NCBI GenBank assembly: GCA_049652385.1
Contig: JBASDX010000008.1
Span: forward strand, 124,001 to 188,000
Direction of reading: 5' to 3'
Origin: DMER64 sp049652385
Lineage (GTDB): Bacteria > Bacteroidota > Bacteroidia > Bacteroidales > UBA932
Length of the DNA: 64,000 bases
Part shown: piece by piece, positions 1 through 8,196 of the stretch
Position numbering within the stretch: position 1 is the stretch's first letter
How the letters are laid out: every line of letters starts with the position of its first letter
The notes under the pieces: generated by a model
What the model saw: the letters and a program-made list of their open reading frames with translations, nothing else
Told to the model about the DNA's origin: nothing
Database searches by the model: none
Program-made: the position numbers and the translations under genes

Positions 1-2
1 AG

Positions 3-716
3 ATGATGGAACCGTTGATGAAAGAATCGAAAGCTTTTAAAATTCTGATAGATCATCACATAGACCCGGTAAATCATGAATTTGACCTGGTACTGTCTTC
101 TATACAGGTGAGTTCTTCCGCAGAATTGATATTCAGGATTTTGAAAGCCTGGAAGCCGGATGCTGAACTTTCAAAAAACCTGGCAACGGCCCTGCTCACG
201 GGTATTGTTACCGATACAAACCAATTTGCAAACAGCGTGTTTCCGGGCACGTTTACGGTAGCGTCGGCTTTAAGAGCGAGTGGAGCCGACATGGAGGAAA
301 TAGTAACCAAAGTATATCGGGATTTTACCATCAACCGTATGCAGCTGATGGGGTATGCTTTGCAAAACATAAAAATCCTGCCTGCTTTCAGGACAGGGTA
401 TATTGTGCTTACAAAAGATATTTTGGAAGCTTACGGATATAAGATTGGAGATGCGGAGGGGTTTGTGAACTTCCCTTTGGCCATAGGAGGAATACAGGTC
501 TCGGCTTTCTTTCTGCAGAGGGAAGACCATATTAAGGTATCTTTGCGTTCAAGGGGAGGCATTGCCGTGAATGAAATTGCCAGGAAGTTTTTTAACGGAG
601 GAGGCCATTTCAACGCGTCTGCCGGTAAAATGGAGAACGTTCCGGAAAAGATCGAGGAGCGCCTGACAGAGGCTTTGGGCACAATAATTGTACCTGTTGA
701 GGAGCCTGAAAAGTAA
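3..716 (+). CDS. nrnA: DHH/DHHA1 phosphoesterase, NrnA-like (5' partial)
   Basis: C-terminal two thirds of a DHH-family phosphoesterase of the NrnA type, which degrades short oligoribonucleotides and dephosphorylates pAp in the cytoplasm. The family usually has about 330-350 residues; only 237 are visible. The frame is open to the left window edge, so the true start lies outside and the first ATG at 3 is only the first one seen. Visible motifs are IDHHIDP near residue 17 (the DHH metal-binding motif) and the DHHA1 substrate-binding motif GGGHFNASAG near residue 197. It is followed after 11 nt by a GldI-like lipoprotein gene, a pairing I recall from other Bacteroidota. Family assignment is secure; the exact substrate is inferred. 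Confidence 0.9.
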   Translation: MMEPLMKESKAFKILIDHHIDPVNHEFDLVLSSIQVSSSAELIFRILKAWKPDAELSKNLATALLTGIVTDTNQFANSVFPGTFTVASALRASGADMEEIVTKVYRDFTINRMQLMGYALQNIKILPAFRTGYIVLTKDILEAYGYKIGDAEGFVNFPLAIGGIQVSAFFLQREDHIKVSLRSRGGIAVNEIARKFFNGGGHFNASAGKMENVPEKIEERLTEALGTIIVPVEEPEK

Positions 717-727
717 AATAAAACAGT

Positions 728-1279
728 ATGAGATTATTTGCCCTATTGTTGCTGGCTGTTTTGATAGGTCTGTCTTCTTGCACGAAAGAGGATAGAAAAC
801 TGATGATCACTAAACAGGAAAAGGAAATCGACCAATTTGTGGAAACCCTTGTGTGCGATACGGTAATTTATCAAAGAGGGGTGGTAAGGGCTGTTCTTGA
901 AAAAGGAAAGCCGGCTCATACAGCTGATACGGTGGCAAAAGGAGATACGATTTATTTCTATTACGCAGGTCATATCTTTTCCCGAGGAAAAGGAGCGTTA
1001 TTTCATACGAACTCAGAAAGTGTGGCAAAGTCTCACAACAGGGTGCTGCCTGAAGATCAGGCCCGGGTGCGTTCAGGAGTTGTAGGTACCGGTAAATTTC
1101 TAAAAGGATTGGATTATGGATTTCAGGGCATGGCCTCCGGAGAACATGCATACCTGATTTTTAATGCGGACTTTGGTTTTGGCAACACAAGTGCAGGACA
1201 GATACCGGCCATGTCTCCTTTATTGTTTGAGGTTTGGGTGGTGCAGGTTGTAAAAAATCAAATATCTTTGTCCCAATGA
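728..1279 (+). CDS. GldI-like FKBP-type peptidyl-prolyl isomerase lipoprotein
   Basis: A 183-residue lipoprotein with a signal peptide ending in a lipobox (LSSC, Cys at about 18), then an FKBP-type prolyl isomerase domain (about residues 60-180) with typical pieces such as FLKGLDYGFQGM and AYLIFNADFGFG. In gliding Flavobacteria GldI is an FKBP lipoprotein needed for motility; in non-gliding relatives the family is probably a periplasmic or outer-membrane folding factor. No gliding genes are seen here, so the name gldI is not assigned. Its stop overlaps the next gene's start (ATGA at 1276-1279), suggesting translational coupling. Confidence 0.85.
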   Translation: MRLFALLLLAVLIGLSSCTKEDRKLMITKQEKEIDQFVETLVCDTVIYQRGVVRAVLEKGKPAHTADTVAKGDTIYFYYAGHIFSRGKGALFHTNSESVAKSHNRVLPEDQARVRSGVVGTGKFLKGLDYGFQGMASGEHAYLIFNADFGFGNTSAGQIPAMSPLLFEVWVVQVVKNQISLSQ

Positions 1280-2307
1280 AAAAGACTTTTATTCCCTGGA
1301 TTGCAATAGTTGTTGTCTTGCCGCTGGTGTTCACTTCCTGTGCCCGTATACCGGAAGAAAATCTTAAGGAAGAACACAGAAAACTATTGGAGGCCCATGT
1401 TAAAATAATCCATTTGGATACGTTGCAGAGAACAGAATCAGGACTGTATTATACCGTACTGCAGCAAGGTACGGGCGGCAAAAATACAGACTCTGCCATG
1501 GTATTTGTGCGCGAAACCATAAGGGATTTACAGTATAACATTGTGGCCAGTACGGAAGCTTCAGTTGCCAGGCAGCTAGGTACTTTCAGTTACGCCCGTG
1601 CCTATATGCCCCTTTTGTGGCATATGGGAACCCAGTCCATTTTAAGAGGGCTGGAAGAAATGTTGTTAGTCATGCGTGAGGGTGAAATCAGAAGAATTTG
1701 GCTTCCTTACTGGATGTCTTCCTACAGGGAAGGAGGGAGTGCGGAAAACGCGTCTGCCATGGTGTATGATTTGGAACTTGTCAAAGTAATCCACGACATG
1801 GACAGCTACCAGACAGACTTGCTGGAAGTTTTCAGGAACATGCATTATCCGGGGGTAGATTCTTTGGAAAAGGGTTTTTATAAAATAACCGTTGTGCCCG
1901 GAACAGGAGATACGCTAAAACGTGGCACTTCAGTGGGAACGTATTATGTCGGTAAATTTTTGGACGGACATGTTTTCGATACCAATGTGGCCGATACGGC
2001 TTTGAAATACAGGATACATGAGGAGAAGAAAGATTATGGTCTTTTTCGGGTGGTTATTCCTGTACCGGAAGAAGGAGAGCATAAAGACAAAGACAAAAAT
2101 AAGGAAGAAGAAGGTTCTGCCATCAAAGGATTTGTCAAATGTGTGACGGACATGAGATACGGAGAACAAGCCGTTTGTTTCTTCCATTCGGATTACGGCT
2201 ATAAAGAAGAAGGTAAACCGGAGTCGCCCGGAGGTACTTACCTGGGAGGCGGTATTCCGGGTTATACTCCGTTGTATTTCTGGATTTCTGTTCCTCTAAA
2301 ACAATAA
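1276..2307 (+). CDS. Lipoprotein with two FKBP-like domains
   Basis: The start is taken at 1276 because it gives a clean lipoprotein signal (MKKTFIPW... ending FTSC, Cys about 22); the frame is also open upstream to 1234. The 343-residue product looks like two FKBP-like segments in tandem: about residues 45-165 (QSILRGLEEMLLVMREGEIRRIWLP) and about 205-343 (IKGFVKCVTDMRYGEQAVCFFHSDYGY). Both are degenerate relative to catalytic FKBPs. The second is interrupted near residues 265-283 by a Lys/Asp/Glu-rich insert. It is translationally coupled to the FKBP lipoprotein just upstream. Probable role: cell-envelope chaperone or isomerase. Activity is uncertain. Confidence 0.75.
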   Translation: MKKTFIPWIAIVVVLPLVFTSCARIPEENLKEEHRKLLEAHVKIIHLDTLQRTESGLYYTVLQQGTGGKNTDSAMVFVRETIRDLQYNIVASTEASVARQLGTFSYARAYMPLLWHMGTQSILRGLEEMLLVMREGEIRRIWLPYWMSSYREGGSAENASAMVYDLELVKVIHDMDSYQTDLLEVFRNMHYPGVDSLEKGFYKITVVPGTGDTLKRGTSVGTYYVGKFLDGHVFDTNVADTALKYRIHEEKKDYGLFRVVIPVPEEGEHKDKDKNKEEEGSAIKGFVKCVTDMRYGEQAVCFFHSDYGYKEEGKPESPGGTYLGGGIPGYTPLYFWISVPLKQ

Positions 2308-2325
2308 ATGGTAAAAAAAGAGCAG

Positions 2326-2350
2326 GGGTATGCAACGTTTTTGCGTACCC
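2326..2350 (+). other. Inverted repeat downstream of the FKBP lipoprotein pair
   Basis: A 10-bp stem (2326-2335 with 2341-2350, one G-U pair) around a 5-nt loop, without a clear T-tract after it. It sits 19 nt after the stop codon, upstream of the better terminator at 2394. It may protect the mRNA 3' end or act as a weak terminator. Confidence 0.45.
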
Positions 2351-2393
2351 TTGCATCTATTATATGGTTTTAGGTTTATAGGTTTCAACGGTA

Positions 2394-2429
2394 GAGGCAG
2401 GTCCGGTTCTAGGACTGCCTCTTGTTTTT
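2394..2429 (+). terminator. Rho-independent terminator of the FKBP lipoprotein operon
   Basis: Arms 2394-2404 and 2412-2421 pair over 10 bp with one bulged G and a 7-nt loop, followed by TTGTTTTT (2422-2429). The T-tract is on the + strand, so it ends transcription of the DHH/FKBP genes. It touches the stop codon of the convergent DUF4493 gene. Confidence 0.75.
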
Positions 2430-3528
2430 ACCAGGAATAATCCTTTGGATTTTTTAAACCGTAAACACCCTGATAACTAACACTCGTAGTTCCTTTAATC
2501 CAGATTTTTTTGTATAAATGATCCGGATGATCTTTTAAATTTATAGCATTACGTAAAGAGCCTTCAAGAAGCTCTATGGAAAATGTATTCGCTTTTTCTG
2601 TTTCTTTGGGATCTTCTGCCAACGCAAGGCAGCTGGCCTGTACGCTATCCCAGTCTTCGATTTCGCTCCCGGGAATAAATTTCTGACTTTTATAATAACC
2701 TGCGATATATCCATATACCCAAATGTTTGCCGTATTATCCGGTAAGGTTCGGGCCTGGCTTATACTGAAAGCCGTTTCTTGTGCTAATCCGTTTGCAACT
2801 CCATTCTTACCATAATCTTCATCATCCCAGATGCCGTAATTCCAAACCCTGGCAGTATCAACAGAAATTGAAAATGAGGGCTCTACATATTGTGTCAGTG
2901 TATCCGGAGTACCAACCAGAAAAGTATACATATAGTTAGCGTCGACGGATCTTTCGTACGAACGGGATGGGATATTGTTTCTGTACAACATGAGGGTAAC
3001 GGGGCCGGGATTGTAGTAACCCCATTTATGTTCAGTTGTGGTGTCGTATGACAACTCACCATCGGGAGCTATGACAGTCATAAAGCTCCCCGGGTTGGAA
3101 TTCATGAAACTTTCAGTAAACAAGACCCTTACACCTGCGTTGTTTTGCGTACAGACGATAAAGGCTTCACAGATACTTCCGGCTACCACATCTACTTCTG
3201 TTTGTTTGTAATAAAAGGGCTTCTCAAAAGCAGGTACGGTAAACAATTCGTTAAATACGGTAATGTAATACGTTCCTTGTTTCAGAGACAACGGTTCTCC
3301 GGTAATTTCTCCAACCGTGCTGTTGCAGAGGGTGTCACCTTCTGATGTAGTAAGAATGAAGACGAAAGAATCTACATCCATGCTTCTGGTGTTCACGCCA
3401 TAAGGTGTTCTTTTGGTTACTTTCACAAACAATTGGCCATGGGGGTCGTTTACGATAACAAGGCCGTTGCAGGCCCATACGGCAGCGAGTAAAAAAAATA
3501 CTGCCGTCTTAAAAATCTTTCTACACAT
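2428..3528 (-). CDS. DUF4493 / DUF6359 domain lipoprotein
   Basis: A Bacteroidota surface-type protein of unknown function, 366 residues from the start chosen at 3528. That start (MCRKIFKTAVFF...) begins a hydrophobic signal with Cys about 20 as probable lipidation site (VWAC, a poor lipobox because of Trp). The frame is open upstream to 3645, but the added 39 residues would bury the signal. About residues 30-210 resemble DUF4493 (SFVFILTTSEGD, a beta-rich domain found in Bacteroides lipoproteins). About 250-366 resemble DUF6359, an OB-like domain (FSISQAR, WVYGYIAGYY, IWIKGT). It stands alone between a convergent operon and a divergent oxidoreductase gene. No catalytic motif is recognised. 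Confidence 0.75.
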   Translation of the reverse strand: MCRKIFKTAVFFLLAAVWACNGLVIVNDPHGQLFVKVTKRTPYGVNTRSMDVDSFVFILTTSEGDTLCNSTVGEITGEPLSLKQGTYYITVFNELFTVPAFEKPFYYKQTEVDVVAGSICEAFIVCTQNNAGVRVLFTESFMNSNPGSFMTVIAPDGELSYDTTTEHKWGYYNPGPVTLMLYRNNIPSRSYERSVDANYMYTFLVGTPDTLTQYVEPSFSISVDTARVWNYGIWDDEDYGKNGVANGLAQETAFSISQARTLPDNTANIWVYGYIAGYYKSQKFIPGSEIEDWDSVQASCLALAEDPKETEKANTFSIELLEGSLRNAINLKDHPDHLYKKIWIKGTTSVSYQGVYGLKNPKDYSW

Positions 3529-3621
3529 AGCTAAACTTATTAAAAGGTTAAATTTGATGTGAAATACTTGTTTTCTGTAAGTAAAAAGAAGACAATAGGT
3601 ATAAAACAATAAAAAAAGTTT

Positions 3622-3629
3622 TAAGTTTG
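3622..3629 (+). promoter_or_regulatory. -7 box TAAGTTTG for the FAD oxidoreductase
   Basis: A perfect TAnnTTTG Bacteroidota -7 element ends 27 nt before the ATG at 3657. A second forward match (TAAATTTG, 3549-3556) lies further upstream. No clear -33 TTTG at the usual spacing. Confidence 0.55.
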
Positions 3630-3642
3630 TGATTCGTTTTTT

Positions 3643-3650
3643 CAAACATA
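3643..3650 (-). promoter_or_regulatory. -7 box (minus strand) for the DUF4493 lipoprotein
   Basis: CAAACATA on the + strand reads TATGTTTG on the minus strand. If used, it gives a leader of about 110 nt before the ATG at 3528. It sits between the forward -7 box and the divergent gene's start, so the two promoters are interleaved. Confidence 0.4.
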
Positions 3651-3656
3651 CAGCTC

Positions 3657-6600
3657 ATGTCATCAATCCGGAAACACCCTATTCTTTCCATTCCCGAGGA
3701 GGATCTTATTGCCTTTACGTTTGAAGGGCAAACGGTATACGGTCAAAAAGGTTTTACCATAGCAGCCGCGTTGCATCAGGCCGGACTGTTGGTTCACAGA
3801 CACAGTCTGAAAGAAAGGAACAGAAGCCTGTCGTGCGGTATCGGCAAATGCGGTGCTTGTGAAATGCTTGTGGACGGCAAAGTACGCAGGATTTGCATCA
3901 CTAAGGTTGACGGTGTAAAAGAAGTCGTACGTATTCCGGAGGGATTTCTGACCGAGGGAGGTACTATTCCCGGAACCCGTTCCGTTAAAGTATATAAAAC
4001 GGTAGTGGCCATCATCGGTGCCGGTCCGGCCGGATTGGCTGTTCGTGAAGAGTTGAATGCAAGAGGGATACCCAATTTGGTTATCGACAATAATGCACGT
4101 ATCGGAGGTCAGTTTAATATGCAGACCCATCAGTTTTTCTTTTTTGAGAAAGAAAAACGTTTCGGAGGTATGCGCGGTTTTGAGATTGCTGCCACCCTGG
4201 CCGGGGATAACCACGACGGCATATTGCTCAACAGTACCGTCTGGGATATTTTTGACAACAAACGATTGGCTGTAAAGAATATTGAAACACAAGAGGTGTT
4301 CTACGCAGACGCCGAATACCTGGTGGTAGCAGCCGGCGCCGTTCCTTTCATGCCGGCTTTTGGCAATGATGATGTGCCCGGTGTTTATACAGCAGCTGTT
4401 TTTCAGAGGATGATGAACAGTGAACTTACCTTGTTGGGGAAAAACGTACTTACGGTAGGTGCCGGAAATATTGGATACCTCACGTCGTATCAGGCTATGC
4501 AGGCAGGAGCCCGTGTCAAGGCCATTATTGAAGCCATGCCGCATGAAGGAGGCTTTCCGGTACAAGCCAATCGGGTAAGGCGTTTAGGTATACCCATCAT
4601 CACCTCGCACGTATTGTTGGAAGCCATTCCCAATAAAGATTATACGGGCATAACAGGTGCGGTGATAGCCCAATGCAAAGATTTCAAACCCATACCGGGC
4701 ACAGAGAGTTTATTGGAAGGGATTGATACCATTAATATTTGCACAGGTTTGATACCCGATGACCAATTGTTGCAAAAAGGACGTCAGGTGTTCGGTTTCA
4801 GATGCCACGGAGTAGGTGATGCCATTCGGATTGGAGAAGGTACATCGGCTGTGTTGCGCGGCAAGCAATGTGCTTATGAAATCATGCAGCAAATGGGAGT
4901 CAGGATTTCTTATGAAGAGTATTTGGAAGTATCAAAAGAATACATTGATTCCCAACAGCATCCCGTACGCATTTTGGATAAACCGGCCATTCCTTCTGAA
5001 GAACGCATGAAAGCCAAGCCTTTTGTGTTATTCGATTGTTTGTATGGATTTGCATGTAATCCCTGTACGTTTGCCTGTCCTTACGGAGCCATCATAAAAA
5101 GTTCCACATCCACGGTTCCCGTGGTGGATTATGATATATGCATCGGCTGTATGCGTTGCGTGAGTCAGTGTCCCGGCCTGGCCATATTTGGTTTTGATAT
5201 CAATCGTAAAAGACTCTTCCTCCCGGTCGAATACGAAGTGGCTGAAGGAGCCGAAGTGTATCTGGTAGATAACGAGGGAGTTGTCAAGGCCGAGGGGACA
5301 TTGGATAAGCTGTTGACCCGTCCCAACAAAACGAACATGGCACGCGTGGTGGTGCATGAGCCTTTGCCGGAAGATATGCTGGCATTGAGAGGGTTTATCG
5401 TGAAAGAAGCATACCCGGAAGCATTGGACAGAAAGCCCGTTCCGGAAAAGGAAGCAGGTAAGACGTATATTTGCCATTGCGAAGATTTGACCCTGGAAGA
5501 TTTGCTCAAGTTGATCGGTGACCGGACTTCCATCACGGCCGATGAACTCAAGCATATTTCCCGCATGGGTATGGGGGCTTGCCGAGGCTCGCGCTGTTTA
5601 CCGCGTGCTGTACAGGCGCTCAGGAGCCACGGGATTCAGCTTGTTTCCGATTTTACGCCCCGAGGCCCCATGGCCAACCTGGTGCAGCTGGGGGAATTGT
5701 ACCCGGAAGGAATCCGGCAGGAAATGGTGCTGCCCACAGGCATGGATAAAGAAAAAGATACGGAAAGCGTTCCGGCCCTTATCGCAGGGGGAGGCATTGC
5801 AGGCAGTGCTTTGTTCCGTTATATGGCAGAAGAAGGCTTCCGTCCTGTGTTGGTAAACTTTGACAGAGGGGCTTCCTGGAGAAACATTGCCGGAGGAAGA
5901 CCGGCATTTAGTGTGCCGGCATTGGCTGATATTGCGCAGCAAAATCTGGAAATTTTTAAAGAACTGGACAAGAAGGGCAACATAGATTTTCATATATCCC
6001 GGTATGTCAACTTTATCCATGACCGGGCTACGTACAAATCTTTGGAGGCAGCCATGGCCTGGTCCGATGCCATAATGATAGAAGCCAAGGATTTTAAGCG
6101 TTTTATTTCTCCGGCTTTCAATGGAGATTTGAAAACCTACAGCCACGCTCAGATTACCAATAACTGCTGGCAGGCCAGTCCCGGAAAAACAATGGATCTG
6201 ATCCGCTATCTGGGTACGCAGGCCGGTGGAAAGGTGCTGGAACAAACCCGGGTGGTAGATGTGGAAAAGCAAGGGGATACCTACAGGGTGCTGGTACTGG
6301 GTCAGGACAACAAATACAAGCTTTTCGAGACACCTGTGTTTATCAACGCGTTAGGACATAACGGAGAAGATTTTGCCCGAAAACTGGGCTATATTTCAGG
6401 TATATACCCGGTCAGGCATCAGGCATTTATTACCAAACGTTTGCCTATGCTGGGCAATGACGGGAAACCGCTGGATATGCTCATCGACAGACGGCGGAAC
6501 AAAGGCTTTTCAGCCGTTTATGGCCAGCAAATGGCCTATACGGGTCATATCATAGGGTGTGCATCGCCTTTGGTGGATATGCAGGAATCCGGAAAGAATG

Positions 6601-6893
6601 TGAAAATCAATACAGAAGATTTCCTCAATATAGTATCCGAAGTATTTATCCAATGGTTTCCCCGTTTGGCAGAGGCCGGATTCCAGGCGTTCTGGAGCGG
6701 TTATTATACGGAGCCAAGATATATCGTAGACCCGGAAAAAGGACTTTTCATCGGCATGCGGGGGCACGGCTTCATGTTGTCGCAGTATTTGGCCAAATTG
6801 TATGTAGACGTATTGAAAGGAAGAAAAGTCCCGGACTATTTCAGGGATTTGACCCTGGACGGTCCGGGACTGAGCGAAACGGCTTTCATGTAA
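3657..6893 (+). CDS. Fused multi-cofactor FAD-dependent amino-acid/amine dehydrogenase-like oxidoreductase
   Basis: A 1078-residue fusion of modules that in HcnABC, heterotetrameric sarcosine oxidase and L-proline dehydrogenase complexes are separate subunits. In order: an N-terminal [2Fe-2S] domain (C60, C65, C68, C80); an FAD/NAD(P) pyridine-nucleotide disulfide oxidoreductase-type region (GAGPAG 121-126, second nucleotide site near 267-272); a two-cluster ferredoxin segment (C467, C470, C474 and C495, C498, C501, C505); a BFD-like [2Fe-2S] domain (C606, C608, C642, C647); and a C-terminal DAO-type FAD domain (AGGGIAG 710-716 to the end). Likely reaction: oxidation of an amino acid or secondary amine with electrons routed through Fe-S clusters. 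The substrate cannot be read from sequence. The first 4Fe-4S motif is atypical (C-x2-C-x3-C). Transcribed alone. Confidence 0.85.
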   Translation: MSSIRKHPILSIPEEDLIAFTFEGQTVYGQKGFTIAAALHQAGLLVHRHSLKERNRSLSCGIGKCGACEMLVDGKVRRICITKVDGVKEVVRIPEGFLTEGGTIPGTRSVKVYKTVVAIIGAGPAGLAVREELNARGIPNLVIDNNARIGGQFNMQTHQFFFFEKEKRFGGMRGFEIAATLAGDNHDGILLNSTVWDIFDNKRLAVKNIETQEVFYADAEYLVVAAGAVPFMPAFGNDDVPGVYTAAVFQRMMNSELTLLGKNVLTVGAGNIGYLTSYQAMQAGARVKAIIEAMPHEGGFPVQANRVRRLGIPIITSHVLLEAIPNKDYTGITGAVIAQCKDFKPIPGTESLLEGIDTINICTGLIPDDQLLQKGRQVFGFRCHGVGDAIRIGEGTSAVLRGKQCAYEIMQQMGVRISYEEYLEVSKEYIDSQQHPVRILDKPAIPSEERMKAKPFVLFDCLYGFACNPCTFACPYGAIIKSSTSTVPVVDYDICIGCMRCVSQCPGLAIFGFDINRKRLFLPVEYEVAEGAEVYLVDNEGVVKAEGTLDKLLTRPNKTNMARVVVHEPLPEDMLALRGFIVKEAYPEALDRKPVPEKEAGKTYICHCEDLTLEDLLKLIGDRTSITADELKHISRMGMGACRGSRCLPRAVQALRSHGIQLVSDFTPRGPMANLVQLGELYPEGIRQEMVLPTGMDKEKDTESVPALIAGGGIAGSALFRYMAEEGFRPVLVNFDRGASWRNIAGGRPAFSVPALADIAQQNLEIFKELDKKGNIDFHISRYVNFIHDRATYKSLEAAMAWSDAIMIEAKDFKRFISPAFNGDLKTYSHAQITNNCWQASPGKTMDLIRYLGTQAGGKVLEQTRVVDVEKQGDTYRVLVLGQDNKYKLFETPVFINALGHNGEDFARKLGYISGIYPVRHQAFITKRLPMLGNDGKPLDMLIDRRRNKGFSAVYGQQMAYTGHIIGCASPLVDMQESGKNVKINTEDFLNIVSEVFIQWFPRLAEAGFQAFWSGYYTEPRYIVDPEKGLFIGMRGHGFMLSQYLAKLYVDVLKGRKVPDYFRDLTLDGPGLSETAFM

Positions 6894-6905
6894 ACCGATG
6901 TCTGT

Positions 6906-8108
6906 TTAATTGCCGCAACATTCCAGCTGACGGCTCAAGAAAGTGCGCATATTCCTATATAAAGAACGGGCATTGCCGGAATTGTCATGCAATCTGTAAT
7001 TATCTGCATACACTCTTGCAATATTGCCTCCGGCGTCCACGAAGAAGAAAGCCGGCACATAGTTTTTGACCCGGCCTGTCAGGAGTTGATCTCCGTAGAA
7101 CATCTGAGTAAAGCTGTTAACTTTCAATTCCTGTAACGGGAAAAAGACGGGGCGGTTTTCCCACCAGATTTTGGCCCCCGTTTCTTCATCTACTGCATCC
7201 AGTCCGCTCTCTGCCAGATAATCAAAATAAGCTTGCTGGTCGTCTGCCTTTTGCAGTGCTACACCATAGATTTTGAAACCATGGTCGTAAAACTCCTCAT
7301 ACAATTGTTTGACAAAAGGCATGAATGCCGTACAATCGCCACACCAGGAACCCCATATGAGCAATAAAGTGACACGGGCTCTTGTGTACACGTATTTGAA
7401 TTCCAGGTCAGAATCGGGAATTCCCGGAATGGGCAAAGAGAAATTCCTCGTAGCCGCACCGAATTCATGAAGTCCTATCTGAGACAAAGTCAGGGTCTTG
7501 CCTATGGATCCTCCGGCGGAGGCCGTAACCGTTCCCGATCTGCCTTCAGGACCATCCACATCTTTCACATAAATCAATAATGTATCGCCTTTTCGCTCCG
7601 CAGAGAGCCAGTCTTTTGCCTGAGGTGAAACATGCACGGTCCAGTTGCCGGCATTGGTAAGTACCAGGTTTTTGAGGGGTGGCACATCGAAAGCGGGAAC
7701 AGAGACAGAAAGGTCCGGGTTCCCGGCAAAATCAAGATAATAATTACCGGAGTCGTCTTTTTGCTCAACTTGCAAATAACGTTTTATACCCGAGCCGGAT
7801 ACGACTTCAAAAAGAGCTGTACGTGGCTGGGTACCCTCCAAAGGAGTAACCGTTATCTCAAGCTGCATGTCGCCCGGTATGCCTTTATCGGGATAAACGT
7901 TGCACCAATCGGCTTGTCCTATGGAGACCATATTCCATGTATCTGAAGATTTAAGCGTCACGGTTCCGCTCCAGGCAACCGGTCCTACATTAAAGCGCCC
8001 CGGATATACAGACAGGTACCCTGTTTGTTCTTTCGGGGAACAAGAAGCCAGCATAATAAGGCCTAACCCTATGGTCGTTAAGCGTTTTGATAATTGGTTC
8101 TTTTTCAT
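6906..8108 (-). CDS. Lipoprotein with two BACON domains and a TlpA-like thioredoxin domain
   Basis: The start at 8108 is chosen because MKKNQLSKRLTTIG... is a lipoprotein signal with lipobox LASC (Cys about 23); the frame also runs 63 nt further upstream. Two BACON-type beta domains follow (about residues 45-125 and 135-215; these often bind carbohydrate or mucin in Bacteroidota). Then comes a thioredoxin-like domain (about 225-395) with CGDC after LLLIWGSW. CxxC thioredoxin folds of the TlpA/ResA type reduce or isomerise disulfides, or reduce cytochromes, outside the cytoplasm. Convergent with the FAD oxidoreductase, 12 nt apart, no terminator hairpin seen. The exact role is unknown. Confidence 0.8.
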   Translation of the reverse strand: MKKNQLSKRLTTIGLGLIMLASCSPKEQTGYLSVYPGRFNVGPVAWSGTVTLKSSDTWNMVSIGQADWCNVYPDKGIPGDMQLEITVTPLEGTQPRTALFEVVSGSGIKRYLQVEQKDDSGNYYLDFAGNPDLSVSVPAFDVPPLKNLVLTNAGNWTVHVSPQAKDWLSAERKGDTLLIYVKDVDGPEGRSGTVTASAGGSIGKTLTLSQIGLHEFGAATRNFSLPIPGIPDSDLEFKYVYTRARVTLLLIWGSWCGDCTAFMPFVKQLYEEFYDHGFKIYGVALQKADDQQAYFDYLAESGLDAVDEETGAKIWWENRPVFFPLQELKVNSFTQMFYGDQLLTGRVKNYVPAFFFVDAGGNIARVYADNYRLHDNSGNARSLYRNMRTFLSRQLECCGN

Positions 8109-8181
8109 GTGCTCTGTTTGTTTTTTAATCACGTAAAGTAAATCAATTTTCATAACAAACCAAAAACACATTACAATTGTT

Positions 8182-8189
8182 TACATTTG
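8182..8189 (+). promoter_or_regulatory. -7 box TACATTTG for the 8197 operon
   Basis: A perfect TAnnTTTG ends only 7 nt before the ATG at 8197. The predicted transcript starts about 3 nt before the start codon. This is the only clear promoter upstream of the long run of genes up to 15322. Confidence 0.65.
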
Positions 8190-8196
8190 TATTTCT

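Noticed and set aside
3663..4565. A 300-codon open frame on the minus strand inside the FAD oxidoreductase gene
   Set aside because: It has no recognisable domain, an unnatural Cys/His/Phe-rich composition and no promoter or start context. It is antisense to well-conserved motifs on the + strand.
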